This document shows, piece by piece, positions 19,265 through 27,629 of a stretch of DNA of 64,000 nucleotides. The stretch is taken from contig NZ_CP048836.1 of assembly GCF_010983895.1 (NCBI RefSeq), positions 868,001-932,000 of the forward strand, read 5' to 3'. This stretch comes from Nitrogeniibacter mangrovi (GTDB taxonomy: Bacteria; Pseudomonadota; Gammaproteobacteria; Burkholderiales; Rhodocyclaceae). The first letter of the stretch is position 1; each line of letters begins with the position of its first letter. Made by a program: the position numbers and the translations under genes. Below the pieces are notes generated by a model that was not told where the DNA came from, searched no databases, and saw nothing but the letters and a program-made list of their open reading frames with translations.

Positions 19265-20143
19265 ATGCAAACTGTTCTGATCGTGGGATGCGGCGACGTG
19301 GCCCAGCGTGCCTTGCCGTGGCTGCTCGAGCGATTCCGCGTCATTGCGATGATACGCGATGAGGCCCAGCGTGTTGCGCTGCGAAAGCTGGGTGTCCGCA
19401 CGATCCTGGCCGACCTGGATGACCGCCGTTCGCTGCGCCGGATCGCCGGTCTGGCCGACTACGTGATCCACACCGCGCCGCCGCCGCGTCGCGGTTTGCG
19501 CGACCTGCGCACCCGCGCCCTGATCGCCGCGCTCGCGCGCCGCGGCAGTCTACCACGGCGCCTCGTCTACATCAGTACCACGGGCGTCTACGGTGATTGC
19601 GGCGGTGCATTGGTGGCCGAGACGCGACCGGCAGCGCCGGAATCGGACCGGGCCATCCGCCGGGTCGACGCGGAGCGCGCCCTGCGTGCCTTCGCCCGGC
19701 GCTGCCGCATCGACGTGGTGACGTTGCGCGCGCCGGGCATCTATGCGGCCGACCGCCTGCCCGTCGAGCGGCTCGAGCGTCGTGATCCGGCGCTGGTGGC
19801 GGAGGACGACGTGTTCACCAACCACATCCATGCCGACGACCTGGCCCGGCTCGCGACGCTCGCCCTGAACCGCGGCGGCAACGGCCGGGTGTGGAACGCG
19901 AGCGACGACACCGACCTGCGCATGGCCGACTACTTCGACGCGGTGGCCGATCACCTGGGGCTGGCGCGCCCGCCGCGCGTGTCGCGCCGCGAGCTGGCCA
20001 GCCGCGTCTCGCCCATGACGCTCTCGTTCATGCGTGAATCGCGGCGTCTCGATAACCGGCGCGTCAAGCGCGAGTTGCGCGCGCGCCTCACCTATCCCGA
20101 CATCCACGCCGGGCTGGCCGCCGTCCCGCGCATCGTTCACTGA
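19265..20143 (+). CDS. NAD-dependent epimerase/dehydratase-like (atypical SDR) protein
   Basis: 292-residue Rossmann-fold protein. The dinucleotide-binding glycines are in LIVGCGDVAQRAL; the SDR core has VYISTTGVYGD, where the serine/threonine and tyrosine correspond to the catalytic positions. The pattern fits the atypical SDR group that includes E. coli YeeZ. Substrate unknown. It shares a 29-bp intergenic region with the ferredoxin reductase and ends 18 bp before hemJ, so it likely heads a unit with hemJ and the RNA methyltransferase. GATAAT at 19253-19258 could be its -10, but no properly spaced -35 was found. Confidence 0.85.
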   Translation: MQTVLIVGCGDVAQRALPWLLERFRVIAMIRDEAQRVALRKLGVRTILADLDDRRSLRRIAGLADYVIHTAPPPRRGLRDLRTRALIAALARRGSLPRRLVYISTTGVYGDCGGALVAETRPAAPESDRAIRRVDAERALRAFARRCRIDVVTLRAPGIYAADRLPVERLERRDPALVAEDDVFTNHIHADDLARLATLALNRGGNGRVWNASDDTDLRMADYFDAVADHLGLARPPRVSRRELASRVSPMTLSFMRESRRLDNRRVKRELRARLTYPDIHAGLAAVPRIVH

Positions 20144-20161
20144 TCCCGGAGCCTTTTCTCC

Positions 20162-20578
20162 ATGCTGGCCTCGAAAGCCCTTCACATCGTCTTCGTCATC
20201 AGCTGGTTCGCCGGCCTGTTCTACCTGCCGCGCATCTTCGTGAACCTGGCCATGGTGCCCGCCGGCAGCGCCGCCGAGCGCGAGCGTCTGCTCCTCATGG
20301 CGCACAAGCTGTACCGGTTCATGACACCGCTGGGCATCCTCGCCGTCAGCCTCGGCCTGTGGCTGTGGTTCGGCTACGGGTTCACCGGCGGCTGGCTGCA
20401 TGCCAAGACCCTGCTGGTGGTGGGCCTGATCGTCTATCACCTGTACTGTGGCCAGCTGTTGCGCCGCTTCGCCCGGGGCGAGAACACCCGCAGCCACACC
20501 TGGTACCGTTTCTTCAACGAGATTCCGGTGCTGGTGCTGTTCGTGGTGGTTTTCCTCGTCGTGCTCAAACCGTTCTGA
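20162..20578 (+). CDS. hemJ: HemJ, protoporphyrinogen IX oxidase
   Basis: Integral membrane protein of 138 residues with about four helices that oxidises protoporphyrinogen IX to protoporphyrin IX in haem synthesis, linked to the respiratory chain. Family features are the N-terminal KALHIVFVISWFAGLFYLPR, with its conserved histidine, and WLHAKTLLVVGLIVYHLYCG in the middle, with HAK and the YH pair. Length is normal. It sits between the epimerase-like gene (18 bp) and the RNA methyltransferase (10 bp) on the same strand. hemL, another tetrapyrrole gene, is 23 kb away and unlinked. Confidence 0.9.
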   Translation: MLASKALHIVFVISWFAGLFYLPRIFVNLAMVPAGSAAERERLLLMAHKLYRFMTPLGILAVSLGLWLWFGYGFTGGWLHAKTLLVVGLIVYHLYCGQLLRRFARGENTRSHTWYRFFNEIPVLVLFVVVFLVVLKPF

Positions 20579-20588
20579 GGCCACCGCG

Positions 20589-21743
20589 ATGAACGAACGA
20601 TTCTTTGCCCCCTGTCCGCGGGGCCTCGAAGCCGGACTGGTGGATGAACTGGGCGCGCTCGGCGCCCGCGATCTGCACCAGACCCACGGCGGCGTCGCCT
20701 TCCGCGGCGACTGGGCGCTGGCCTGCCGCGCCAACCTGGAAAGCCGGCTCGCCACCCGGGTGCTCTGGCAGGTGGCCTTCGGGCGCTACCGCCGCGAGGA
20801 AGATATCTATCGCCTCGCCTACAGCGTCACCTGGGCCAAGTGGTTCACCCATGAGCAGACGATGCGGGTCAATGTGACCGCGCGCCGCTCGCCGCTCAAG
20901 AGCCTGGAGTTCATCACCCTGCGCATCAAGGACGCGGTGTGCGACCACTTCCGCATGGTGCATGGCAGCCGGCCGAGCATCGATACCGCGAATCCGGATG
21001 TGCGCATCCACGCCTTCCTGAACCAGGACCAGGTCACGCTCTACCTCGACACCTCCGGCGAGCCGCTCTACAAGCGGGGCTTCAAGCAGGCCGCGGTGGA
21101 GGCGCCGCTGAAGGAGAACCTCGCCGCGGGCATCCTGCGCATCGCCGGCTGGCGCACCGACGAGCCCCTGCTCGATCCCATGTGCGGCAGCGGTACCTTC
21201 CTGATCGAGGCGGCGCAGATGGCGCTGGACATCGCGCCGGGGCTCGGGCGCGGCTTCGCCTTCGAGCATTTGCGCCATGTGGACGAAGCCATGTGGCGCA
21301 AGCTGCGCCGCGAGGCCGAAGGCCGGCGCCGTCATGCCGCCACGCTGCCCATCTTCGGCTCCGACAGCGAAGCGGTGCAGGTCAAGCGCGCGCGCATCAA
21401 CCTCGAGGCGGCAGGGCTGGCGGAACAGGTTCGGCTCGAGCAGGTCGGCCTGCTCGAACGCACCCCGCCGACAGCGCAGGGCGTGATGGTGGCCAATCCG
21501 CCCTACGGGGTGCGCATCGGCGAGTCCGCCGAGCTCGAGGCGTTCTATCCGCAACTCGGCGACGCCCTCAAGGCGCGCTGGAGTGGCTGGCGTTGTTATT
21601 TCCTGAGTGCCGACGCCGCCTTGCCCAAGCTGATCGGCCTGCGTGCGTCGAAGCGCACGCCGCTGTACAACGGCGCCCTCGAATGCCGGGTGTATGAATA
21701 CAAGATGATCGCCGGCAGCCTGCGCAAACCCAAGGACGCATAA
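20589..21743 (+). CDS. THUMP-domain 23S rRNA (guanine-N2) methyltransferase, RlmL/YcbY-N type
   Basis: 384-residue AdoMet-dependent RNA methyltransferase. N-terminal RNA-binding THUMP region (FFAPCPRGLEAGLVDEL to about residue 160), then the methylase with motif DPMCGSGTFLIEAAQMA and the N2-guanine catalytic motif NPPYG. This corresponds to the first methylase half of E. coli RlmL (m2G2445); the second (RlmK) half is absent, as is normal where the two are separate proteins. The ATG at 20589 follows hemJ after 10 bp; the open frame extends upstream but overlaps hemJ. Beyond its end begins the repeat-rich region, with no conventional terminator in between. Confidence 0.9.
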   Translation: MNERFFAPCPRGLEAGLVDELGALGARDLHQTHGGVAFRGDWALACRANLESRLATRVLWQVAFGRYRREEDIYRLAYSVTWAKWFTHEQTMRVNVTARRSPLKSLEFITLRIKDAVCDHFRMVHGSRPSIDTANPDVRIHAFLNQDQVTLYLDTSGEPLYKRGFKQAAVEAPLKENLAAGILRIAGWRTDEPLLDPMCGSGTFLIEAAQMALDIAPGLGRGFAFEHLRHVDEAMWRKLRREAEGRRRHAATLPIFGSDSEAVQVKRARINLEAAGLAEQVRLEQVGLLERTPPTAQGVMVANPPYGVRIGESAELEAFYPQLGDALKARWSGWRCYFLSADAALPKLIGLRASKRTPLYNGALECRVYEYKMIAGSLRKPKDA

Positions 21744-21808
21744 GGGCGGGCTTCGATCCCCGCAGTGTTAACCGACGCCTCCGCCAGCTGAACCCATCCC
21801 CACCCCGA

Positions 21809-21829
21809 CCCTCCCCTTGAAGGGGAGGG
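21809..21829. repeat. 21-bp palindrome downstream of the RNA methyltransferase
   Basis: CCCTCCCCTT and AAGGGGAGGG flank a single G, giving a perfect 10-bp stem. The surrounding CCCCACCCCGACCCTCCCCTT style is common in intergenic DNA of high-GC proteobacteria. It lies 66 bp after the methyltransferase stop and may act as its transcript end, though no T-run follows. Confidence 0.6.
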
Positions 21830-21858
21830 AGACGCCGGCAGCCGGACAGCCCCAGGCT

Positions 21859-22741
21859 CGCCGGGCCGTCCCAAGGCACGCCGCAGCCCCCTCGGGGGGC
21901 AGCGAGCGAATGCGAGTGTGGGGGCTAAACACCGGCGCGGCGCCGGGCCGCCCCAAGGCGCGCCGCAGCCCCCTCGGGGAGCAGCGAACGCAGTGAGCGT
22001 GGGGGCTAAACACCGGCGTGGCGCCGGGCCGCCCCAAGGCGCGCCGCAGCCCCCTCGGGGGGCAGCGAACGCAGTGAGTGTGGGGGCTAAACACCGGCGC
22101 GGCGCCGGGCCGTCCCAAGGCGCGCCGCAGCCCCCTCGGGGGGCAGCGAACGCAGTGAGCGTGGGGGGCTAAACACCGGCGCGGCGCCGGGCCGTCCCAA
22201 GGCGCGCCGCAGCCCCCTCGGGGGGCAGCGAACGCAGTGAGCGTGGGGGGCTAAACACCGGCGCGGCGCCGGGCCGCCCCAAGGCGCGCCGCAGCCCCCT
22301 CTCGGGGGGCAGCGAACGCAGTGAGTGTGGGGGCTAAACACCGGCGCGGCGCCGGGCCGCCCCAAGGCGCGCCGCAGCCCCCTCGGGGGGCAGCGAACGC
22401 AGTGAGCGTGGGGGCTAAACACCGGCGCGGCGCCGGGCCGCCCCAAGGCGCGCCGCAGCCCCCCCGGGGGGCAGCGAACGCAGTGAGCGTGGGGGCTAAA
22501 CACCGGCGCGGCGCCGGGCCGTCCCAAGGCGCGCCGCAGCCCCCTCGGGGGGCAGCGAACGCAGTGAGCGTGGGGGCTAAACACCGGCGCGGCGCCGGGC
22601 CGTCCCAAGGCGCGCCGCAGCCCCCTCGGGGGGCAGCGAACGCAGTGAGTGTGGGGGCTAAACACCGGCGCGGCGCCGGGCCGTCCCAAGGCGCGCCGCA
22701 GCCCCCTCGGGGGGCAGCGAACGCAGTGAGCGTGGGGGCTA
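21859..22741. repeat. Tandem array of about eleven 81-bp units next to pilU
   Basis: The landmark CTAAAC recurs at 21925, 22006, 22087, 22169, 22251, 22334, 22415, 22496, 22577, 22658 and (as CTAAACA) 22739: spacing 81 bp with three steps of 82, 82 and 83. Units differ by a few substitutions (GCCC/GTCC, GAGCG/GAGTG) and the leftmost is the most divergent. Each holds a 15-bp palindrome (CCGGCGCGGCGCCGG), GGCGCGCC and a CCCCCTCGGGGGG hairpin. Read on the minus strand each unit begins GTTTAGCCCCC, identical to the last codon and stop of pilU, so the array looks like serial duplication of a pilU 3' flank. Together with 21744-21858 this is all that lies in the 995 bp between the two genes. Confidence 0.95.
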
Positions 22742-23872
22742 AACAATATCCAGGTGCTGGATCCCCGCGCCCAGATCCTTGTCGCCGTGCTTGCTGTTGA
22801 GTTTGATCTGCAGGCGCAGGTCGTTGACCGAATCGGCGTTGCGCAGGGCGTCCTCGTAGCTGATGAGTTCGTCCTCGTAGAGCTTGAACAGCGCCTGGTC
22901 GAAGGTCTGCATGCCCAGCTCGGTGGAACGCTTCATCACGTCCTTGATCTCCGAGACCTCGCCCTTGAAGATCAGGTCCGAGATCAGCGGCGAGTTGAGC
23001 AGGATTTCCACCGCCGGCACCCGGCCCTTGCGGCCGAGCAGCGGCAGCAGGCGCTGGGAGATCATGGCGCGCAGGTTGAGCGACAGGTCCATGAGCAGCT
23101 GCTGGCGGCGTTCTTCCGGGAAGAAGTTGATGATCCGGTCGATGGCCTGGTTGGCGCTGTTGGCGTGCAGCGTGGCCAGACACAGGTGACCGGTCTCGGC
23201 GAAGGCGATGGCGTGGTCCATGGTCTCGCGGTCGCGGATCTCACCCATGAGGATCACGTCGGGTGCCTGTCGCAAGGTGTTCTTGAGGGCGATCGCCCAG
23301 TCCTCGGTGTCGATGCCGACCTCGCGCTGGGTGACGATGCAGTTCTTGTGCTGGTGCACGTATTCGATCGGATCCTCGACCGTGATGATGTGGCCGTAGC
23401 TGTGCTCGTTGCGGTAGTCGACCATGGCGGCCAGCGAGGTGGTCTTGCCCGTGCCGGTGCCGCCGACGAAAATCACCAGACCGCGCTTCGACATGGCGAT
23501 CTCGCGCAGCACCGAGGGCAGGCCCAGCTCATCCAGCGTGGGAATCTTCTGCGCGATCGTGCGCAGCACGCAGCCGACCCGGCCCTGCTGCACATACGCA
23601 TTCACGCGGAAGCGGCCGATGTCGGACGGCGAGATCGCGAAGTTGCATTCCTTGGTGGCTTCGAACTCGGCGGCCTGCTTGTCGTTCATGATCGAACGGG
23701 CCAGCTCGGTGGTGTGCTGCGCGCTGAGGATCTGGTTCGACTGCGGCACAATGCGCCCGTCGATCTTGATGGCCGGCGGAAAACCGGCGGTGATGAACAG
23801 GTCGGACCCGTTCTTCTGCACCATCAGGCGCAGCAGGTCCTGCATGAATTTGAGGGCTTGATCGCGTTCCAT
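22739..23872 (-). CDS. pilU: PilU, type IV pilus retraction ATPase (accessory)
   Basis: Hexameric cytoplasmic ATPase that works with PilT to retract type IV pili. 377 residues: N-terminal PAS-like domain (ITAGFPPAIKIDGR), Walker A GGTGTGKT at 137-144, Asp box ITVEDPIEYVHQH, Walker B VILMGEIRD and His box TGHLCLATLHANS. The C-terminal extension (NSKHGDKDLGAGIQHLDIV) is typical of PilU rather than PilT. It follows pilT by 61 bp on the same strand. Its stop codon TAG is the first element of the downstream 81-bp array, so the 3' end of its message runs into stacked hairpins. Confidence 0.96.
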   Translation of the reverse strand: MERDQALKFMQDLLRLMVQKNGSDLFITAGFPPAIKIDGRIVPQSNQILSAQHTTELARSIMNDKQAAEFEATKECNFAISPSDIGRFRVNAYVQQGRVGCVLRTIAQKIPTLDELGLPSVLREIAMSKRGLVIFVGGTGTGKTTSLAAMVDYRNEHSYGHIITVEDPIEYVHQHKNCIVTQREVGIDTEDWAIALKNTLRQAPDVILMGEIRDRETMDHAIAFAETGHLCLATLHANSANQAIDRIINFFPEERRQQLLMDLSLNLRAMISQRLLPLLGRKGRVPAVEILLNSPLISDLIFKGEVSEIKDVMKRSTELGMQTFDQALFKLYEDELISYEDALRNADSVNDLRLQIKLNSKHGDKDLGAGIQHLDIV

Positions 23873-23933
23873 CGCTTGCTCCGTAACGCCAGGATGGGCC
23901 CGGGCGGCGCCGGGCCGGCCGTCGGCTCAATGT

Positions 23934-24977
23934 TCAGCCGAGGAAGTTGTCCTTGTTCTGCGCGCGCAGACGGGCTTCCGAATTGGAAATCAGGTTGCGC
24001 TGGACGAGCTCGGTCAGGCACTGGTCGAGCGTCTGCATGCCTGCATTCTGGCCCGTCTGGATCGCGGAGTACATCTGCGCGATCTTGTTTTCGCGGATCA
24101 GGTTGCGAATGGCGGGTGTGCCGATCATGATCTCGTGCGCGGCGACGCGGCCCTTGCCGTCCTTGGTCTTGAGCAGGGTCTGGGAGATCACCGCGCGCAG
24201 CGACTCTGACAGCATCGCGCGGACCATGTCCTTCTCCGCCGCCGGGAACACGTCCACGATCCGGTCGATGGTCTTGGCCGCCGACGAGGTGTGCAGGGTG
24301 CCGAACACCAGGTGGCCGGTTTCGGCCGCGGTCAGCGCCAGACGGATGGTCTCCAGGTCGCGCATCTCGCCCACCAGCACCACGTCCGGATCTTCCCGCA
24401 GGGCCGAACGCAGGGCGTTGTTGAAGGACAGGGTGTCGCGGTGCACCTCGCGCTGGTTGATCAGGCAGCGCTTGGATTCATGCACGAATTCGATCGGGTC
24501 CTCGACGGTGAGGATGTGGCCGTAGTGATTCTGGTTGATGTAGTCGATCATCGCCGCCAGGGTGGTGGACTTGCCCGAGCCGGTCGGGCCGGTCACCAGG
24601 CAGATGCCACGCGGCTGCTCGGAGATTTCCTTGAAGATCTTGGGGGCGTTGAGATCCTCGAGGGTCAGTACCTTGGACGGAATGGTCCGGAACACCGCCG
24701 CCGCACCTCGCTCCTGGTTGAAGGCGTTGACCCGGAAGCGCGCCAGATTGGGCACCGAGAACGAGAAGTCGGTCTCCAGCACCTCTTCATACTGCTTGCG
24801 CTGTCCGTCGTTCATGATGTCGTACACCATGGCGTGCACGTCCTTGTGCTCCATGGGCGGCAGGTTGATCCGGCGCACGTCGCCATGGACGCGGATCATG
24901 GGCGGCAGGCCAGCCGAGAGGTGCAGATCCGAGGCCTGGTTCTTGACGGAAAACGCGAGCAGTTCGGTGATATCCAT
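23934..24977 (-). CDS. pilT: PilT, type IV pilus retraction ATPase
   Basis: Motor ATPase that depolymerises the pilus and drives twitching motility. 347 residues, normal length: Walker A GPTGSGKST at 130-138, Asp box LTVEDPIEFVHES, Walker B VVLVGEMRD, His box TGHLVFGTLHTSS, and the C-terminal AIRNLIRENK helix (AIRNLIRE) needed for retraction. pilU follows in the same direction. It is divergent from yggS with 99 bp between the start codons; the clear promoter there faces yggS, and I could not define one for pilT. The Pil-Chp regulators of this motor are encoded at 33-42 kb. Confidence 0.97.
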   Translation of the reverse strand: MDITELLAFSVKNQASDLHLSAGLPPMIRVHGDVRRINLPPMEHKDVHAMVYDIMNDGQRKQYEEVLETDFSFSVPNLARFRVNAFNQERGAAAVFRTIPSKVLTLEDLNAPKIFKEISEQPRGICLVTGPTGSGKSTTLAAMIDYINQNHYGHILTVEDPIEFVHESKRCLINQREVHRDTLSFNNALRSALREDPDVVLVGEMRDLETIRLALTAAETGHLVFGTLHTSSAAKTIDRIVDVFPAAEKDMVRAMLSESLRAVISQTLLKTKDGKGRVAAHEIMIGTPAIRNLIRENKIAQMYSAIQTGQNAGMQTLDQCLTELVQRNLISNSEARLRAQNKDNFLG

Positions 24978-25004
24978 GGGCGGTCAGGGGCATCCGTGAG
25001 CGGG

Positions 25005-25032
25005 TTGGGCGAAAAAAGCGCGATGCTATAAT
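25005..25032 (+). promoter_or_regulatory. Sigma-70 promoter of the yggS-proC-yggT-yggU operon
   Basis: TTGGGC (25005-25010), 16-bp spacer, TATAAT (25027-25032) with an extended -10 TGC just before it. The start site would be near 25039, leaving a ~38-nt leader. A perfect 12-bp palindrome GAAACGCGTTTC at 25043-25054 lies at the very beginning of the transcript and could be an operator. Confidence 0.8.
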
Positions 25033-25076
25033 TTTCGGGTCTGAAACGCGTTTCTTTAGCCGTCAATCGAACCTAT

Positions 25077-25781
25077 ATGACATCAATCCCTGGCAACTTG
25101 CAAGCCGTGCGCGAGCGCATCGCCAGGGCGGCCGTGGCATGCGGGCGGCATCCCGACGCGATCCGTCTGCTGGCGGTGAGCAAGACCTGGCCGGCCGACC
25201 GTGTGGCCGAGGCGGCCGATGCCGGTCAACGGGCGTTTGGCGAAAACTATGCGCAGGAAGGGGCCGACAAGGTCGATGCGCTCGCCGAGCGAGCCCTGGA
25301 ATGGCATTTCATCGGCCCGCTGCAAAGCAACAAGACACGGCTGGTGGCGAGCCGCTTCGCCTGGGTGCATTCGGTCGACCGGCTCAAGATCGCCCAACGG
25401 CTCTCGGAGCAGCGCGACCCGCAGCTGCCGGCGCTGAACCTGTGCCTGCAGGTCAATGTGAGCGGCGAGCACAGCAAGTCTGGCGTCGCGCCCGATGACG
25501 TGCCTGCGTTGGCCGAAGCGGTGCGCGCCTTGCCGGGCGTGCGTCTGCGTGGCCTGATGTGCATTCCCGAGCCGACCGGAGACGAGGCGTTGCTGCGCGA
25601 ACGCTTCGCGACCCTGCGCCGCCTGCTGGACGCGCTCAACGAGCGGGGCCTCGCGCTCGACACGCTTTCCATGGGCATGTCCCATGACATTGAACCGGCC
25701 ATTGCCGAGGGCGCGACCATCGTGCGGGTCGGTACGGCCATTTTCGGCGACCGGACGCGCTCCGCGTCGCCGGATGCCTGA
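25077..25781 (+). CDS. yggS: YggS-family PLP homeostasis protein
   Basis: Fold-type III pyridoxal-phosphate protein (YggS/PROSC), without known catalytic turnover, that buffers free PLP and affects amino-acid and keto-acid pools. 234 residues. The PLP lysine is K36 in LLAVSKTWPA; other marks are GENYAQE, WHFIGPLQSNK, LMCIPEPTGD and the phosphate-binding SMGMSHDIEPAI. It is the first gene after a strong promoter and leads into proC after 15 bp. The yggS-proC-yggT-yggU order is widely conserved in proteobacteria. Confidence 0.95.
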   Translation: MTSIPGNLQAVRERIARAAVACGRHPDAIRLLAVSKTWPADRVAEAADAGQRAFGENYAQEGADKVDALAERALEWHFIGPLQSNKTRLVASRFAWVHSVDRLKIAQRLSEQRDPQLPALNLCLQVNVSGEHSKSGVAPDDVPALAEAVRALPGVRLRGLMCIPEPTGDEALLRERFATLRRLLDALNERGLALDTLSMGMSHDIEPAIAEGATIVRVGTAIFGDRTRSASPDA

Positions 25782-25796
25782 GATAACGGAAACGAC

Positions 25797-26609
25797 ATGA
25801 ACATTGGTTTCATCGGTGGTGGCAACATGGCCCGGGCCCTGATCGGCGGCATGTGCGCCAAGGGATTCGCGGCAGCGGACATTCTCGTCGTCGAGCCGCG
25901 CGCCGAAGGGCAGGCCGCGCTTGCCGCGGACTTCGGCGTGCACACGCGGGGCGCGGTGGACGAGGCCCTGCTCGGGTGCGACATCATCGTGCTGGCGGTC
26001 AAGCCGCAGCAGATGCGCGCGGCCGTCGCGCCCCTGGCCGGACGGCTGGAGCGCCAGGTGGTGGTCAGCATCGCCGCCGGTCTGCGCGCGGCCGACATCG
26101 GCCGCTGGCTGGGCGGCTACACCCGGCTGGTGCGCTGCATGCCCAACACGCCGGCGCTGATCGGTGCCGGCATGACCGGGCTCTATGCGGACCCGGTCGT
26201 CAGCGCCGCCGAGCGCGAGCAGGTCGAGGCGATCCTGACCGCGGTCGGCCGCGCGGTGTGGATCGACGACGAGGCCGGGATGGACGCGGTGACGGCCATT
26301 TCCGGCAGCGGTCCGGCCTATGTGTTCCATTTCATCGAGGCGCTCGAAGCCGCCGGGCGTGCGCTCGGCTTCGACGAGGCCACGGCCCGGACCCTGGCCA
26401 TCGGCACGGTCGAAGGCGCGGCCCGCCTGGCAGCGCAGAGCGACGAGGCCCCGGCGGTGCTGCGCGAGCGGGTGACCTCCAAGGGCGGCACCACCGCGGC
26501 GGCCCTGGCCGCGCTGGCGGCCGACGATTTTGCGGGCATCATCGCCCGCGCCGTGGAGGCCGCGCGGGCGCGCGGTCAGGCCATGGGTGACGAACTCGGG
26601 GCGGACTGA
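25797..26609 (+). CDS. proC: Pyrroline-5-carboxylate reductase
   Basis: Last step of proline synthesis: NAD(P)H reduction of 1-pyrroline-5-carboxylate. 270 residues. The dinucleotide fold is GFIGGGNMARAL at the N-terminus, the middle has VRCMPNTPALIGAG, and the substrate-binding end has ISGSGPAYVFHFIEAL and TSKGGTTAAALAAL, all canonical. Second gene of the yggS operon; yggT begins 15 bp later. Confidence 0.97.
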   Translation: MNIGFIGGGNMARALIGGMCAKGFAAADILVVEPRAEGQAALAADFGVHTRGAVDEALLGCDIIVLAVKPQQMRAAVAPLAGRLERQVVVSIAAGLRAADIGRWLGGYTRLVRCMPNTPALIGAGMTGLYADPVVSAAEREQVEAILTAVGRAVWIDDEAGMDAVTAISGSGPAYVFHFIEALEAAGRALGFDEATARTLAIGTVEGAARLAAQSDEAPAVLRERVTSKGGTTAAALAALAADDFAGIIARAVEAARARGQAMGDELGAD

Positions 26610-26624
26610 AGGAGACGCTGATCC

Positions 26625-27206
26625 ATGCTCGCCAATCTGTTGTTGCTCATCCTCAATTTCGCCGGCGGCTTCCTGAGCCTGATGCTGCTGGCGCGTTTCT
26701 TCATGCAGTGGCAACGCGTCAGCTTCCACAACGAGATCGGGCAGTTCGTCATCGCCACCACCGACTGGTGCGTGCGGCCGCTGCGGCGGGTGTTGCCGGG
26801 CCTGTTCGGGCTCGACATGGCCAGCCTGCTGCCGGCCTGGGTGGTCCAGACCGTGCTCGCCTTCGCCTCGCTGGCGGCGCGCGGGGTGCCCTTCGGCGAC
26901 AACATCGCCGGCGTCCTGCTGGGGGTCTGGGGCATCGGGCTGGTCGATCTGATGCAGCTGATGGTGTACATGGTGATCGGCATCGTGCTGATCTCGGCGG
27001 TGTTCTCCTGGGTCAACCCCCACGCCCCGATGGCGCCGTTGTTCTTCACCCTGGCCGCGCCCTTCCTGCGCCCGTTCCGCAAGCTCATTCCGTTGGTCGC
27101 CAACGTGGACCTCTCGCCGCTGGTGCTGCTGCTGGTGCTGCAGATCCTGCTCATGCTTCTGGCCCGCATCGGCGGTGCATTCACGCCATTGATCGTCGGC
27201 CTGTGA
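26625..27206 (+). CDS. yggT: YggT-family membrane protein
   Basis: 193-residue inner-membrane protein with two copies of the YGGT unit, each a pair of hydrophobic helices with a short basic-aromatic segment (CVRPLRRVLPGLFG in the first; FFTLAAPFLRPFRKLIP in the second). Members have been linked to osmotic tolerance and, in other bacteria, to envelope or division functions; the precise role is open. It overlaps yggU by four bases (GTGA), so the two are translationally coupled. Confidence 0.9.
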   Translation: MLANLLLLILNFAGGFLSLMLLARFFMQWQRVSFHNEIGQFVIATTDWCVRPLRRVLPGLFGLDMASLLPAWVVQTVLAFASLAARGVPFGDNIAGVLLGVWGIGLVDLMQLMVYMVIGIVLISAVFSWVNPHAPMAPLFFTLAAPFLRPFRKLIPLVANVDLSPLVLLLVLQILLMLLARIGGAFTPLIVGL

Positions 27207-27496
27207 GCGACTGGCTCACCGGGGACGCGCAACTGGCCACCCTGACCCTCCACATCCAGCCGGGGGCCAAGACCACGGGCTTCGCCGGGCGCCATGGCGA
27301 GGCGATGAAGATCCGTCTCGCCGCGCCTCCCGTCGACGGCAAGGCCAACAAGGCCCTGCTCGCGTTTCTGGCCACCTATTGTGCGGTGCCCAAGGCATCG
27401 GTCGAATTGATTTCGGGGCAGACCTCGCGCGCCAAGCGGGTGCGCATTGCCGGGCTGGGCGCTCAGATGCTGGCGCGGCTCAAGGCGCTCGACTGA
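27203..27496 (+). CDS. yggU: DUF167/YggU family protein
   Basis: 97-residue protein of unknown function, last gene of the yggS operon. Family marks are LHIQPGAKTTGF, IRLAAPPVDGKANKALLAFL and SGQTSRAKRVRI. The GTG at 27203 overlaps the yggT stop, the normal arrangement; the frame is open further up but only inside yggT. No plus-strand terminator follows: the hairpin at 27561-27591 has its T-run on the other strand. Confidence 0.9.
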   Translation: MSDWLTGDAQLATLTLHIQPGAKTTGFAGRHGEAMKIRLAAPPVDGKANKALLAFLATYCAVPKASVELISGQTSRAKRVRIAGLGAQMLARLKALD

Positions 27497-27553
27497 GCGC
27501 TTCTGTCCTTGTGGCGCTGTCCGTGCGCCGGCCGCATGGCCGACCGGGGAGAC

Positions 27554-27591
27554 CTAAAAAAACGCCCGAAGCACTGTCGTGCCCGGGCGTT
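27554..27591 (-). terminator. Rho-independent terminator of the pyr operon and/or small RNA
   Basis: Hairpin AACGCCCG...CGGGCGTT (27561-27591) with an inner GCAC/GTGC stem, followed on the minus strand by seven T. It is the first terminator met by transcripts from algH-ruvX-pyrR-pyrB-pyrC'. Confidence 0.9.
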
Positions 27592-27623
27592 GAATCCACA
27601 CCTGTTCGGTTTGTGGAGGAGAC
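27555..27623 (-). ncRNA. Candidate small RNA of about 69 nt
   Basis: On the minus strand a sigma-70 promoter (27630-27658) would start a transcript near 27623. It contains a CU-rich start (GTCTCCTCC), a first stem TCCACA / TGTGGA with an 11-nt loop, and a second, long stem AACGCCCG / CGGGCGTT with inner pairs GCAC / GTGC, ending in seven T. This two-stem form with a U-tail is typical of trans-acting small RNAs. There is no open frame with a ribosome site inside. It may instead be only the terminator of pyrC', whose stop is 89 bp before the proposed start; the dedicated promoter argues for its own transcript. Confidence 0.6.
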
Positions 27624-27629
27624 GATTCC

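Noticed and set aside
21859-22741. CRISPR-like array or repeat-encoded protein (27-residue periodic peptides on both strands)
   Set aside because: Units are contiguous and nearly identical with no variable spacers; 82- and 83-bp units break the frame, and both strands give similar low-complexity peptides, so it is a DNA repeat.
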